Position numbers and translations under genes: made by a program
Notes under the pieces: model-generated
Databases searched by the model: none
Told to the model about the DNA's origin: nothing
Seen by the model: only the letters and a program-made list of their open reading frames with translations
Part shown: positions 7,614 through 16,987 of the stretch, piece by piece
Numbering within the stretch: the stretch's first letter is position 1
Layout: the number at the start of each line of letters is the position of its first letter
Assembly (NCBI GenBank): GCA_031082125.1
Contig: JAVHLM010000004.1
Coordinates: 62,001-126,000, forward strand
Direction: 5' to 3'
Source of the DNA: Candidatus Eremiobacterota bacterium
GTDB lineage: Bacteria > Vulcanimicrobiota > CADAWZ01 > Ess09-12
Length of the DNA: 64,000 nucleotides

Positions 7614-8459
7614 TCAGTACGCCGTCGTCATGTCTATGGTTCCCGCGCGCCGCGTCACCTTCTCGAGGGAATTGAACACCACGAGGGACAGGACCAGGAA
7701 GAGGGCGGTGATTGCAGAGAAGATGCCAATGAGGCCTGCCGTGGAGATGCCGGCCATGAGGGGATCGGGGGGAAGGGAGGGAATGACGGCACGCCGCACG
7801 GCTTCCATCCAGTAGGTGAAGGGGAGGTAGAGGGCGACTTTCTGAAGGACTGGCGGGAGGACGCTTAAAGGGTAAAGAACGCCCGAGAGAAAGTAGAAAA
7901 GGGAGCCTGCCGCCGCCGAGAAGAAAAAGTTATGCATTGCCGTCACCATGGAGATTGCCGCAAGGATGAGCCCAAAAGAGGCAATCGCCACGAGCCCCAG
8001 GAAAAGTGACATAAGAAGAAGAGGATAGTCGATGGTACCGAGGCCTATGGGGAGGTGAAAGACGGCGATGCCGAAGACCAGAGTGATAAGCACCGACAGG
8101 GCGGTTATGACAATCCGCGCCGCGGCCCTCCCGAAAAGATAGACATGGAGGCTCGACGTGGCTATGTAGACGTATTTGAGGGTCTGGTAGTGCTCACGCT
8201 CGATATGGAGCACCATTGAAAGGCCCTGGAGCGATCCGAGGACCAGCATAAAAAAAGCGTTCCCCACGTACATGAAAGCGAAGAGGTCGGCCCTGGAGCG
8301 GCCTCCCGTGACGACAAAGTACATCACCACCAGGATAAGGCAAGAGGAGATAGGCTTGATGATGGAGTACAGCGTAAAGAGGAGCGGATGGGCCCAGTTG
8401 GCCTCTATCTGCCAGCCAAGCCAGAATGCCGAGAGAAACGTGGAGAGATGCTTTTTCAC
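7614..8459 (-). CDS. ABC-2 type exporter permease (second permease)
   Basis: The 281-residue product is an ABC-2 (DrrB/YadH-like) permease with six hydrophobic segments and a cytoplasmic N-terminus. I place the start at the GTG at 8459, because GTGA overlaps the stop of the upstream permease by 4 bases, matching the coupling used elsewhere in this operon, and because the frame upstream of it encodes a sequence unlike a permease. The family moves drugs, polysaccharides or lipids out of the cell, powered by the ATPase encoded at 9286-10260. Its low similarity to the first permease suggests a heterodimeric channel. Confidence 0.82.
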   Translation of the reverse strand: MKKHLSTFLSAFWLGWQIEANWAHPLLFTLYSIIKPISSCLILVVMYFVVTGGRSRADLFAFMYVGNAFFMLVLGSLQGLSMVLHIEREHYQTLKYVYIATSSLHVYLFGRAAARIVITALSVLITLVFGIAVFHLPIGLGTIDYPLLLMSLFLGLVAIASFGLILAAISMVTAMHNFFFSAAAGSLFYFLSGVLYPLSVLPPVLQKVALYLPFTYWMEAVRRAVIPSLPPDPLMAGISTAGLIGIFSAITALFLVLSLVVFNSLEKVTRRAGTIDMTTAY

Positions 8460-9289
8460 TGCCACCTGAGGGTAAGCCTCCCTTCGCGGCGCGCCCTTCT
8501 CTCCATGAAGCGGAGGGCTTTCAAAGCCAGGACAAAGTAAATGATCCCCAGCAGGATGATGAGAGCTATCTCGAGGGCAAGGGGCAGAAAGATGAAGGTG
8601 CCTTCGCCGAAAAGAACCTGCCGCATGGCATCGAGCCCCAGGGTGACAGGTATCAGTGAAGCAACGGCTGCAATGCCGTAACCGAGCCTGGCCACAGGGA
8701 AATAAAAGCCTGTCACGAGAAATATGGGCTCCTGGAGAAGGTTCGAGAAATGCCAGGCGTCCCTGCCATACATGAGAAATAATGAGCTTCCCAGCATCCC
8801 GAGGCTGTAGAGCGCAAAGAGCGTCACCATGAAGGTAAGGGCAAAAGCCCCCCATGACGAGACCACCAGGGGCACTTTGAAAATCCATATGCCAAGGAAA
8901 AATGTCGTGAGAGCTCTCAGGCCCGTGTTGTACATCCCGCCGAGGGCCATGCCAAGGAGAAGTGCCTCGAGGGAGAAAGGGGCGATAAGAAGGTGGTCCA
9001 GCAGGCCCCTCTCCTTTTCCCAGTAAAGCTGCGACATCATCCCCCAGAGCACGTTCATCCAGAAGCCTATCATGGAGCCTCCAAGTATCACATAGCCGAT
9101 GAAAGCCACGGGGGAATCGAGGGCTTTATAGACATAGACATAGGAGGCAACGGTGAGGAGCGGAAGCACCACCTCAAAGATCATCCAAGAGGGCTCCCTG
9201 TTCATGCCCTTCACGCGGGCCCATGCCCTTGCGAATGCAGCGCGACTGTTTCTCTCCACGGTGTCGCGGAACCTCTCCCGGGCTGTCAT
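8456..9289 (-). CDS. ABC-2 type exporter permease (first permease)
   Basis: The 277-residue product has a short basic N-terminus, then six membrane segments, with the cytoplasmic loop LYWEKERGLLDHLLIAP between segments 2 and 3, which is characteristic of ABC-2 permeases (E-R-G-T/L-x-x-x-L-L). It overlaps the ATPase gene upstream by 4 bases (ATGA) and the second permease downstream by 4 bases. The substrate cannot be told from sequence. Confidence 0.88.
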   Translation of the reverse strand: MTARERFRDTVERNSRAAFARAWARVKGMNREPSWMIFEVVLPLLTVASYVYVYKALDSPVAFIGYVILGGSMIGFWMNVLWGMMSQLYWEKERGLLDHLLIAPFSLEALLLGMALGGMYNTGLRALTTFFLGIWIFKVPLVVSSWGAFALTFMVTLFALYSLGMLGSSLFLMYGRDAWHFSNLLQEPIFLVTGFYFPVARLGYGIAAVASLIPVTLGLDAMRQVLFGEGTFIFLPLALEIALIILLGIIYFVLALKALRFMERRARREGRLTLRWQ

Positions 9290-10260
9290 TCCAGGCTCCT
9301 CCCGCAGAGCGAGAGGAACACGTCCTCAAGGGTGGTATCCGATCGCTTCACAGAGACCACCTTTGCATCCTGCTCGGTGAGCTTCTGGAAGATGACCTCG
9401 AGGGGGAGGTCATTCTCCAGTATGAAGTGGAGGTCCCTGGTGGAGCCGTCGGGGCCGTCGCTCACCGTGAGGGCTTTCACATGAGGAAGGCTCCCGAGGT
9501 CGTGAAAATCTCCCCTGCCGTTCCTCACGGTGATGTGGAAGCTGGACTGCTGCGCCACCAGCTTTTTCAGGCTTCCCGGGGAGTCGCATGCCACGATCTT
9601 CCCTCCGTTTATGATGGCCACGCGGTCGCAGAGCTCATCGGCCTCGGCCATGTAATGAGTCGTGAGGAGCACAGTTCTCTCCTTCTTTTCCGAGAGCCAT
9701 GACTTTATATAGGTCCTGAGCTTTTTGGACGTGGCCACGTCAAGCCCCAGCGTAGGCTCATCCAGAAAGATAATCTGGGGATCGTTGACAAACCCCCGGG
9801 CAAAATTGAGCTTCTGGCGCATGCCTGTCGAGAGCTTGTGGACTCTCGTGGAAGCCTTTTCGCGGAGCTCCACGATGTCTATGAGCTCGTCGATGCGCTT
9901 TTCCGCTGTCTTCCTCTCCACGTTGTAAAACTGCGAGAACATCCAGAGGTTCTCCCTGACGCTCAGGATACCGTACCCTGAATACTCGCCGCCGGCGATC
10001 AGGTTGATGATCTTTCTTATGGGGAGAGGGTCGCCCTCGACATCGTGGCCTGCCACGTATGCCTTCCCGCTTGAAGGGAGGAGGAGCGTCGAGAGGATCT
10101 TGATGAGCGTCGTTTTCCCGGCGCCGTTGGGGCCCAGGAGCCCGAAGAGCTCGCCGCGCCTCACCTGGAGGCTCACCTCATCGAGGGCCGTTATGGTGAT
10201 ATCCTTCTTCGGCTCCCTGAAGATTCTTGTGAGTTTTTCTGTCAGAAGTGCATACTCCAT
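9286..10260 (-). CDS. ABC exporter ATPase (DrrA/CcmA-like)
   Basis: The 324-residue product is the nucleotide-binding subunit of the exporter. Walker A GPNGAGKTT is near residue 43, the Q-loop region follows, the signature motif is LSTGMRQ near residue 145, Walker B is IIFLDEP near 167, and the switch histidine is in LLTTHYM. The extra C-terminal domain of about 90 residues (after residue 235) is the DrrA-type extension. It is the first gene of a three-gene minus-strand operon. The ribosome site before the ATG is weak. Confidence 0.92.
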   Translation of the reverse strand: MEYALLTEKLTRIFREPKKDITITALDEVSLQVRRGELFGLLGPNGAGKTTLIKILSTLLLPSSGKAYVAGHDVEGDPLPIRKIINLIAGGEYSGYGILSVRENLWMFSQFYNVERKTAEKRIDELIDIVELREKASTRVHKLSTGMRQKLNFARGFVNDPQIIFLDEPTLGLDVATSKKLRTYIKSWLSEKKERTVLLTTHYMAEADELCDRVAIINGGKIVACDSPGSLKKLVAQQSSFHITVRNGRGDFHDLGSLPHVKALTVSDGPDGSTRDLHFILENDLPLEVIFQKLTEQDAKVVSVKRSDTTLEDVFLSLCGRSLE

Positions 10261-10480
10261 AAGTACAATGGTTTCTTTCCGGCACCATTATTTCCTTCGG
10301 AAACCGGCAAGAAAACCACAGCACAAGAATCGTGAGGCCAGGGGACAGCTGGCGAGTTTTTGATCGCTCGCAAAAGTTAACATGAGCAGCTTCTTTTTCA
10401 TACTTTTTTCAAGGGTTAATCACCTATTTTTCAGGAGCTGTCGGTATAGAGAGGCAGAAGAAAAAAGCGAGGTGTTCAAT

Positions 10481-10927
10481 ATGATCGGATCACTCGGACA
10501 GATGCCAAGACTCGGCGGAATGAATTCAGGCGGCGTCGCGCCTACATCCCTTATGGGCCTTCCCACGACGACTATGAATACAAACCCTCTCGGCTCGAGT
10601 GGCCTTGACAGCTTCAGACCCAGCAAGGAGACCCTGGGGGGCCTCTCAGGCGGGATGCCTTCTCCGACACCGATGCCTCAGATGAACAACGGCTCCAATG
10701 ATTTGATGAAGATGATGGGCACGAGCATGCTTTTAAATGCTATAGGCAACCTTATCAAGAGCATTTTCGGCGGCGGAGGCCAGCAAGGCGGCGGCGGCGC
10801 ACAGAGCGCCGGCAGCTCAGGCGGAAATGACGGCGGCAACGACATACCTGATGACGGCGGCGGGCTCGACACCGATACCGACGAGGACCAGACAATTGAC
10901 GGAGGAAGGGACCTCATCCAGGACTGA
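10481..10927 (+). CDS. Small Met/Gly-rich protein, function unknown
   Basis: The 148-residue product is low in complexity: an N-terminal Met/Gly/Pro/Ser-rich half, one moderately hydrophobic helix (LMKMMGTSMLLNAIGNLI, about residues 82-99), a Gly/Gln tract and an Asp-rich acidic tail. I prefer the ATG at 10481, which has GCGAGG 8 bases upstream, over an in-frame ATG about 100 bases earlier that has no ribosome site. No family is recognised. The helix plus glycine and acidic tail might attach to a membrane or to a larger assembly, but this is a guess. Confidence 0.55.
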   Translation: MIGSLGQMPRLGGMNSGGVAPTSLMGLPTTTMNTNPLGSSGLDSFRPSKETLGGLSGGMPSPTPMPQMNNGSNDLMKMMGTSMLLNAIGNLIKSIFGGGGQQGGGGAQSAGSSGGNDGGNDIPDDGGGLDTDTDEDQTIDGGRDLIQD

Positions 10928-10957
10928 GAAAACGAATCACCGCGACGAGGCTGAAAG

Positions 10958-11440
10958 ATGCGGATAGGCGTTATTGCTGACAGCCATGATAACCTGAATA
11001 CCATCAAAAAAGCCGCGGCAGCTTTCCGAAGGGAAGGTGTCGCGCTTGTGCTTCATGCCGGCGACCATATCTCCCCCTTTTCCCTTGCGCCCCTCAAGGA
11101 TACGGGGTGCAGGGTCATCGGCGTTTTCGGCAACAATGACGGCGAAAAAATACTGCTTGCAAAGCGTTATGAGGAAATCGGGGAGATTCATGCCGCTCCC
11201 CATTTTCTTGCCTGTGAGGGGTTCCACATCGCCCTCATGCATGAGCCTTTCGCAATCGACAGGCTGGGGGAGAGCGGGGCTTTTGACCTTGTCATCTACG
11301 GTCACACCCACAGAAAAGACATAAGAAAAGGAAAGAGCCTCGTGGTAAACCCCGGTGAATGCGGCGGCTGGCTCAGTGAGGAGCCGACGGTGGCCGTCGT
11401 TGACCTGCCTTCAGGGGATGTGCAGGTCATCAGCCTCTGA
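10958..11440 (+). CDS. Metallophosphoesterase, YfcE/MJ0936 family
   Basis: The 160-residue product is a complete calcineurin-like phosphodiesterase of the small cytosolic type. The metal ligands are all visible: DSH (residues 8-10), GD (37-38), GNND (about 58-61), a lone His in ALMHE (about 91) and GHTH (about 113-116). Family members hydrolyse phosphodiesters such as bis-pNPP in vitro; the native substrate is not known. It follows the Met/Gly-rich gene by 30 bases and ends facing the zf-TFIIB gene. Confidence 0.88.
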   Translation: MRIGVIADSHDNLNTIKKAAAAFRREGVALVLHAGDHISPFSLAPLKDTGCRVIGVFGNNDGEKILLAKRYEEIGEIHAAPHFLACEGFHIALMHEPFAIDRLGESGAFDLVIYGHTHRKDIRKGKSLVVNPGECGGWLSEEPTVAVVDLPSGDVQVISL

Positions 11441-11457
11441 GCCTGAGCCAGGGAGGC

Positions 11458-11820
11458 TCACAGCTTGTCCAGATCTTCCTTGACATCAGGCTGGCCGAAG
11501 AGGTTCTTATAGATGGAGCCCAGGAACGAGGCTTCCTTCTTCATGAGAGTCTGAACCTCGCCCTTGTCGAACCATACGCCGCCGCACTTTTTGCACTTGT
11601 CGAGCATGATATCCATGAACTCTATTTCCATCAGGTCAGAGCCGCACTTGGGGCATTTCATATGGTGGAGCTTTTTCTGTTCCTCGAGCTTCTTCTGCTC
11701 CAGCTCATGCTTGTGCTTTTCAATGAGCTCCTTGTCGCGCTCCGCAAAGTAGGAATCCTCTGCAGTGTGCTTTTTCCTGAGGACGAACTGTTCATCTTCC
11801 TGATTTCCGTTGTTCTTCAT
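11458..11820 (-). CDS. zf-TFIIB-type zinc-ribbon protein with coiled-coil N-terminus
   Basis: The 120-residue product has a charged helical N-terminal half (Glu/Lys/His-rich, residues 15-50, likely a coiled coil), then the zf-TFIIB signature: CPKCG, then about 20 residues later CKKCGGVWFDKGE. Small bacterial proteins of this type are common but have no established role. It converges with the phosphodiesterase gene with 17 bases between the stop codons. A possible ribosome site (AGGAAGG) precedes the ATG. Confidence 0.75.
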   Translation of the reverse strand: MKNNGNQEDEQFVLRKKHTAEDSYFAERDKELIEKHKHELEQKKLEEQKKLHHMKCPKCGSDLMEIEFMDIMLDKCKKCGGVWFDKGEVQTLMKKEASFLGSIYKNLFGQPDVKEDLDKL

Positions 11821-11902
11821 TTCTGCACCTTCCTTCTGTCTCCATGGTGCCCCCCACCGGGCGGGTCAGCTCTTCAAGATTCGAAATGGCCCTTTCGGGT
11901 GA

Positions 11903-11931
11903 TTGCGCAATGCCTCATGGATATCTATAAT
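11903..11931 (+). promoter_or_regulatory. Promoter-like element before the response regulator gene
   Basis: TATAAT (11926-11931) is preceded at 17 bases by TTGCGC (11903-11908). The -10 box is perfect and the -35 is weak. It would give a leader of about 35 nt. Confidence 0.5.
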
Positions 11932-11972
11932 GGAATAAGGTATATTTTATCATTTTTCTTGCCATTTCCTTC

Positions 11973-12356
11973 ATGGAAGATATGAAAAAAATTCTGATTA
12001 TTGACGACGACGAGGATTTCAGCGAGCTTGTGCACTACACGCTGAAAGGGTGCGGCTTCAGCCTTATGAAGGCCCACGATGGTGAGAGCGGAATGGAGAG
12101 AGCCGTGAAAGAGCTCCCCGACCTGGTGCTCCTCGATATGGTGATGCCCCGCAAGAATGGCATAGAAATGCTGGAAGAGCTGAAAAGCAACGAGATTACG
12201 GGAAATATTCCCGTAATCATGCTCTCGGGATACAGGGAAGAGGACCGTATCCTGCAGGCCAGGCAGCTTGGCGTGGTCGATTACGTGACAAAGCCCTTCA
12301 GCCCCCTCACGCTCCTGCAGAGTGTTTACAAGGCCCTCGGGATGGAGTGCCTTTAA
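11973..12356 (+). CDS. Single-domain response regulator (CheY-like)
   Basis: The product (127 residues, or 124 from the ATG at 11982) is a stand-alone receiver domain. It has the acidic pocket DDDE near residues 10-13, the phosphorylated Asp in LVLLDMVMP, a conserved Ser in MLSGY and the Lys in YVTKPFSP. No output domain is present, so it would act by protein contact. Neither start has a convincing ribosome site. No histidine kinase is adjacent; the nearest one is the hybrid at 49.3 kb. Confidence 0.88.
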   Translation: MEDMKKILIIDDDEDFSELVHYTLKGCGFSLMKAHDGESGMERAVKELPDLVLLDMVMPRKNGIEMLEELKSNEITGNIPVIMLSGYREEDRILQARQLGVVDYVTKPFSPLTLLQSVYKALGMECL

Positions 12357-12395
12357 AAAGTGCCAGTCCCCGTTTATCTGCCCCCCTGTTTATAG

Positions 12396-12401
12396 TATAA
12401 T
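12396..12401 (+). promoter_or_regulatory. Probable -10 element before the SGNH hydrolase gene
   Basis: A perfect TATAAT lies 45 bases before the start codon. The matching -35 position has TTTATC, which is weak. Confidence 0.4.
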
Positions 12402-12446
12402 AGACATTGTAACAGCCAGCACATTATTTTACAGGGAGGAGCAGCT

Positions 12447-13481
12447 ATGATACACACCCTCATGAGATCCGCACTGCTTGTGCTTCTGGCCTTTACCCTT
12501 ATCGGTGGCCATGAGGCCGGGGCCCTGGAGGTCTATGTAAGGAACAAACCCCTGAATGAGAGGCTTATCGAGGTCAAGGGCACCGTCTATGCTCCTCTCG
12601 ATTCCCTTATAAAGCTCCTGGGCTTCTCTGCCGAAGCTGGTGAAGGCACTGCCGCCATCGTGAAAAAAGCCGGAGAGTGCTCCCTTCCCCAGGGGACCTT
12701 CACCCTCACCTGCGAAGGCGCTCCCCTGGAGATTCCCATGGTCATCAGGGAGGGGAGGGCTTACGTGCCCCTCAGGGAGTTTGCAGAAAAGCTGGGCGCC
12801 TCGGTGCTCTATACAAAAGAAACAGACATAATGGACATCACGCTCAGGAAGAACATCTCCGCCCAGGAGATCCAGAAGTCCATAAACGATATGAAGCTCC
12901 AGAGGCTGGAGACACAGAAGAAGCTCGGCACCATATCCACTTTCAAATACGTGGTCCTGGGCAGCAGCAGCGCCGAGGGAAGCGGCGCCGATCCCGCGTC
13001 CAAGGGGTTTGCCTGCCAGATCGGCGACAGGCTAAGGGCCCGGTTCCCCGACCTGGTGATGAAGAACCTGGCAAGGGGAGGCAAATCAAGCTCGGACTTC
13101 ATCTCCATGGGCCTTATCCAGCAGGCCGTCCAGGAGCAGCCTCACCTGGTGGTGATACTGTCGCTTATCGACCACAACGGCTACGGGATGGAACAGGGCC
13201 TCTTCAGGAAGAACTGGACGCAGATCTTCCAGTCTCTCACCTCGGGAACAAAGGCAGTGATAGTTTTCGGGAATTTTTACGTGCCCGGGGCCTCGAACAG
13301 CCTTGAGCTCAAGAGGATTATCGAAGAGCTTGCACCCCGCTATAACGTCAAGCTCGTGGACTTCCCCGACATGTTCAAGGAGCATCCTGAATACAGGCAT
13401 GCCGACGGCATCCATCCCAACAACAAGGGCCACGATGCCTACACAGACCGCTTCTGGCAGGTCATTGGGAACCTGTTTTAA
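12447..13481 (+). CDS. Secreted SGNH/GDSL-type hydrolase with N-terminal copper-amine-oxidase-like domain
   Basis: The 344-residue product begins with a signal peptide (cleavage near GHEAGA, residue 26). Residues 28-132 form a copper amine oxidase N-terminal-like (stalk) domain, recognised by YAPLDSLIKLLG and YVPLREFAEKLG, a module used for cell-wall or sugar contact in exported proteins. Residues 165-344 are an SGNH hydrolase: block I LGSSSAEG with the nucleophilic Ser (about 172), block II with NLARGGKSS, block III near VVILSLIDHNG, and the catalytic D-x-x-H in DGIHPNNKG near the C-terminus. The likely reaction is removal of an acyl group from a polysaccharide or lipid outside the cytoplasm. 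Confidence 0.85.
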   Translation: MIHTLMRSALLVLLAFTLIGGHEAGALEVYVRNKPLNERLIEVKGTVYAPLDSLIKLLGFSAEAGEGTAAIVKKAGECSLPQGTFTLTCEGAPLEIPMVIREGRAYVPLREFAEKLGASVLYTKETDIMDITLRKNISAQEIQKSINDMKLQRLETQKKLGTISTFKYVVLGSSSAEGSGADPASKGFACQIGDRLRARFPDLVMKNLARGGKSSSDFISMGLIQQAVQEQPHLVVILSLIDHNGYGMEQGLFRKNWTQIFQSLTSGTKAVIVFGNFYVPGASNSLELKRIIEELAPRYNVKLVDFPDMFKEHPEYRHADGIHPNNKGHDAYTDRFWQVIGNLF

Positions 13482-13482
13482 C

Positions 13483-13510
13483 AAAAAAAGAGGGGCGGTG
13501 ATACCGCCCC
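13483..13510 (-). terminator. Rho-independent terminator of the DUF2339 gene
   Basis: A perfect 8-bp stem (GGGGCGGT / ACCGCCCC, 13492-13510) with a 3-base loop is followed, on the minus strand, by a T-rich run with seven consecutive T residues (13489-13483). It lies 28 bases beyond the stop codon of the minus-strand DUF2339 gene. The same hairpin could serve the convergent SGNH gene, but there is no T-run in that direction. Confidence 0.85.
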
Positions 13511-13538
13511 GGCTTCTGTACCAAACTCCAGGTGGAGG

Positions 13539-16500
13539 TTATGCGGCTTCGATGGCAAGCTTCTTGGCCTGGTATTTCTCGGCAAGGATGTTCCTGTGCT
13601 TCTGGTAGAGGAACGAGGTTATCAGCAGCAGCACGCCGATGATGATGAAGGTCGTCACCTTGTTGTAGGCGTTGAGGACCCAGAGGTCAACGAAGCATAT
13701 CTTGAGGATAGATGCCACGAGGAGCATAAGGCCGAACTGCCGTGATATCTTGAGCTCCTGGTAGATGCCGTAGGTGATGAAGAGGAAGGCGAAGATGCTC
13801 CAGAAGCCCGAGAGGATGACCTGGAAGTAATCCAGGATGCCGTAGAACTTGTAGAGTATGAATGATGACTGGAAGCAGAAGATGAAGAGCGCAAGGGCGA
13901 TGAGGAAATTCCTGAGATCGAAGTTGGCCCATACCATCCTGGCAGCCACCACGTAGATGGCGATGATGCCGATTATAGCTGCCACGTCAAAGAGCCTGAG
14001 CGACGCGGCGCCCGTGGCGGCAATGTCAATCCCCCCCGACACGCACACGAAGTTGGCGTCGAAGAGAACGGACTTTATGAAGCTCACGAGGAAGGTGAAC
14101 TGGGCGAGGGTGAGGTAATGGCTGCCCTTGGGATCCTTCTGCCCCTTGACAAGGAGCCCCAGGGCCGTAAGAGCCCATATCAGCGTTGATGCTGAGCCGG
14201 TAGTCTCGGCAAGCACGCTTTTCATCAGCACGATCCCTATCATGTAGGGGATGGCCGCGATGGTCCATTTCTCCTCTTTCACGATAAGGTCCTCGTTCTT
14301 CCTGAGCACTGTGCCCGTGAGATAGAGCACCGCAGCGATAAGGAGCATGGCGCCGAACTGGAGGTTCAGGAAGGGAGTGAAGGGTGCCCTGTTGATGAAG
14401 AGCCCTGATCCGAGTATGGAGAGGACGGTGAGCATGAGGCCGATATGGCCCAGGTTCTGCCAGCCCTTGAGGAGCTCGTAGTACCTGAAGCTCATATAGA
14501 TGAAGAGGGCGCTCACGAGCGTCGCGGCAACCTGGAGGTAAAGGAGCCCTGATGCCATGGTCATCACCAGGTATGAGCCAAGGCACAGGGAGGCGAGAAG
14601 GCTCATGGTCATATAGGCTCTCTCTTCCTTGCCGGCATTGCCCATTCCCCGGTAAAGGGTGCTGAAGTACCCGAAATAGGCACATGCCATGACAAGCCAC
14701 ATCCAGCGCTCGTTGTTGATCGCGGCGGTCGCGGGAGCAGCAAGATCAGGAAGTACCGCAAAGACCTGGTAGGAGGCCATCACGAGATAAATCACAGAGG
14801 CTCTTCTCATGAAGCGCTCGTATTCAGGAAGGATGCGCCCGGCGGCAAGAAGAGTGCTGAAGGAGAGAATGCCGTAGGCGACGGGCAGAAGAAGAGGAGC
14901 GGGTGAGAAGCTGCCAACCATGTAAGTCACTACTGCCATTGATGCCGTGAGGGCTGTCGTCATTGCGGCGCGCTCTTCCTCGCCAAGGCTGTCACGCCTG
15001 CCGTAGAGGGTGAGGAAGTAGGCAAGATATACGCCTGCCGAGAGGAGGTAAATAACGAATCTCGAAATCGCAAGGTTCAGATTGCCTTCCATAGTGGGAA
15101 TCACGTAGAGAAGCTGCGCCGAGGCAAGAAGCATCGCGAAGTAGGAGTATCTCCTGAGGATCTTCCCATACTCGCCGGCCAGGAAGCTCAGCTTGAGGAG
15201 GCCGAGGGCCTCGGCGAACCAGAGGGCCGTCACGATGGAGAAGCAGGTCGTTCCCTTCGAGAAGTAGGTGATGAAGCTCACCGACGCCGTGAGGAAGAGG
15301 ATTCCCAGGACCAGGTTGTTCCTCACGATCTCCGAGAACATGGGGTCCTTTTCCTCCATCTTCCTGGCCTGCCAGGTGAGGCCCAGGTGAATCACGCCAA
15401 GGAGCACATAGACCGAGGTGGCCCAGATGTTGGCCATCTTGAGGAGCACGAAGTAGGAGGTGATGGCGAACACGGTGGGCGAGAGGTAGGAGAGGAACAG
15501 GTGGTAGTCGCTCGATGACTTTCTCGTGAAGTGGAGGATGTTGTTGGAAAGAAGGAAGAGAAGATAGATCGCGATGAGGAAGAAGAGGGCGTGGACCGGC
15601 TGGGTCATGTGGAAATTATAGAAGTAGAGGAGGTAGGTGGCAAGGAAGGCCACCGTCGTGAAGTAGTCCCATTTCTTGTAGTAGGCCACGTAGGCCACGC
15701 CGCAGTTGATGGCGATAAGGTAGAACGTTATGATGCCGGTGCCTGAGAAGCTGAACTGCATGAAGAAGGGAGCCAGGAATGCCGCGATCAGCATCCCGTT
15801 TCCGATAAGCTTTGAGTCGTACTTGAAGATCGATATGCCCGACCAGGCTACAATGGCGAATATTGAGCAGAAGAGCACGTAGCTCCCTATTATATGGTAA
15901 TAGAAATAGGAGGCGCACACGGTGAAGAAGAGGATGCAGAATCCGCCGCCGATAAGGGGGTGGGCGAACTTCTGCATGTTCTTCTGATAGAGGTAGTGGC
16001 CGATGAAGACCAGGAGAAGACCGAGACCGATGCCGCCGATGGCCTGGAGGAGGCCTGCCGACCTGAGGGTGATGGTGAGATAGGTGATAATCCCGATGAT
16101 AAGGAATATGATGCCGGTGAAATTAAGCCAGGTCCCTGCAAACTCCATCTCCATCCTCGAGGCTTTCTCGGTGTAAGTCTTGGCCGTTGAGGCCTTGGTT
16201 GTGGAAGTCTTCTCCGTGTCGGTCGTCCCGTGATCAAGGATCTCATCCCAGATGCGGTCATTGCTTTCCACGAGAGCAAGGGGCTTCGCTTCAACAGTTA
16301 TCTCGCCTGCCGGCGTGATAGTTCTGGCCGGCTCTGATTCAGTCTTTGGAGCCGCGGAAGCCTGAGGCGCTGCTGGCTCTGCCTTTTCCGCCACGAGGGA
16401 AAGGACAGGGGCCTTTTCCCTGGCCGGTTCAGCCGGTGACAGGGGCGCCGGTTTCGCTGAGGCTGCAGGCATTATGTTCTCTGCCCGGGCCTGTGACAAA

Positions 16501-16820
16501 ACCCCTGAGAGCGGCGAAAGCCTGCGGGCTGAGAGGGATGCCGCCGGTTTCTTTTCCGCCTCGGAAGCATCGGCTGCCTCGACAGCCTCGGGCTTCCTGG
16601 CTGCCGTAAGCATTGCAATATCCCTGGAATGCTTGGTGGCCGTCATTTCCAGGACAAGGACGCGCTGCTCGACGGCGTCATACCTTTTTCCGGCCATCTC
16701 CAGGAACATGAGCCGGTTTTCCACGGAGTCGCGCCGCGCCTGCTCCTGGTTTTTCCTGCTCTGGTCGGAGAGGACCGCGGCGATTATCAGGATGATGACG
16801 ATAAAGACGAGAATCTCCAT
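13539..16820 (-). CDS. DUF2339 polytopic membrane protein
   Basis: The 1093-residue product has an N-terminal membrane anchor (residues 1-18), a coiled-coil and Ala/Pro/Glu-rich cytosolic stretch to about residue 220, then about 28 hydrophobic segments to the C-terminus. This layout, with the first core segments WLNFTGIIFLIIGIITY and GGIGLGLLLVFIGHYLYQ, is that of the large DUF2339 membrane family, whose function is unknown. The start ATG has a strong AAGGAGG site 8 bases upstream. It stands alone between a terminator and a divergent kinase gene. Confidence 0.85.
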   Translation of the reverse strand: MEILVFIVIILIIAAVLSDQSRKNQEQARRDSVENRLMFLEMAGKRYDAVEQRVLVLEMTATKHSRDIAMLTAARKPEAVEAADASEAEKKPAASLSARRLSPLSGVLSQARAENIMPAASAKPAPLSPAEPAREKAPVLSLVAEKAEPAAPQASAAPKTESEPARTITPAGEITVEAKPLALVESNDRIWDEILDHGTTDTEKTSTTKASTAKTYTEKASRMEMEFAGTWLNFTGIIFLIIGIITYLTITLRSAGLLQAIGGIGLGLLLVFIGHYLYQKNMQKFAHPLIGGGFCILFFTVCASYFYYHIIGSYVLFCSIFAIVAWSGISIFKYDSKLIGNGMLIAAFLAPFFMQFSFSGTGIITFYLIAINCGVAYVAYYKKWDYFTTVAFLATYLLYFYNFHMTQPVHALFFLIAIYLLFLLSNNILHFTRKSSSDYHLFLSYLSPTVFAITSYFVLLKMANIWATSVYVLLGVIHLGLTWQARKMEEKDPMFSEIVRNNLVLGILFLTASVSFITYFSKGTTCFSIVTALWFAEALGLLKLSFLAGEYGKILRRYSYFAMLLASAQLLYVIPTMEGNLNLAISRFVIYLLSAGVYLAYFLTLYGRRDSLGEEERAAMTTALTASMAVVTYMVGSFSPAPLLLPVAYGILSFSTLLAAGRILPEYERFMRRASVIYLVMASYQVFAVLPDLAAPATAAINNERWMWLVMACAYFGYFSTLYRGMGNAGKEERAYMTMSLLASLCLGSYLVMTMASGLLYLQVAATLVSALFIYMSFRYYELLKGWQNLGHIGLMLTVLSILGSGLFINRAPFTPFLNLQFGAMLLIAAVLYLTGTVLRKNEDLIVKEEKWTIAAIPYMIGIVLMKSVLAETTGSASTLIWALTALGLLVKGQKDPKGSHYLTLAQFTFLVSFIKSVLFDANFVCVSGGIDIAATGAASLRLFDVAAIIGIIAIYVVAARMVWANFDLRNFLIALALFIFCFQSSFILYKFYGILDYFQVILSGFWSIFAFLFITYGIYQELKISRQFGLMLLVASILKICFVDLWVLNAYNKVTTFIIIGVLLLITSFLYQKHRNILAEKYQAKKLAIEAA

Positions 16821-16987
16821 TCCACATACCTCCTTTTTCTATTCTGACAGGTATATTCCCCGGGAATGGAATTTTAGACAGGGGGAGAAAAAATATTTTG
16901 AACCCCTTGGGCTGATGAGTAATGGGGGGATGGCAAAGGAGGGCTGCAGGGTGGCGGCGAGAATATATAAATCAAGCGAGGTATCAT

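Noticed and set aside
10382-10480. Upstream ATG (10382) for the Met/Gly-rich protein
   Set aside because: No ribosome site; the added residues are unlike the rest of the protein and the later ATG has GCGAGG at the right distance.
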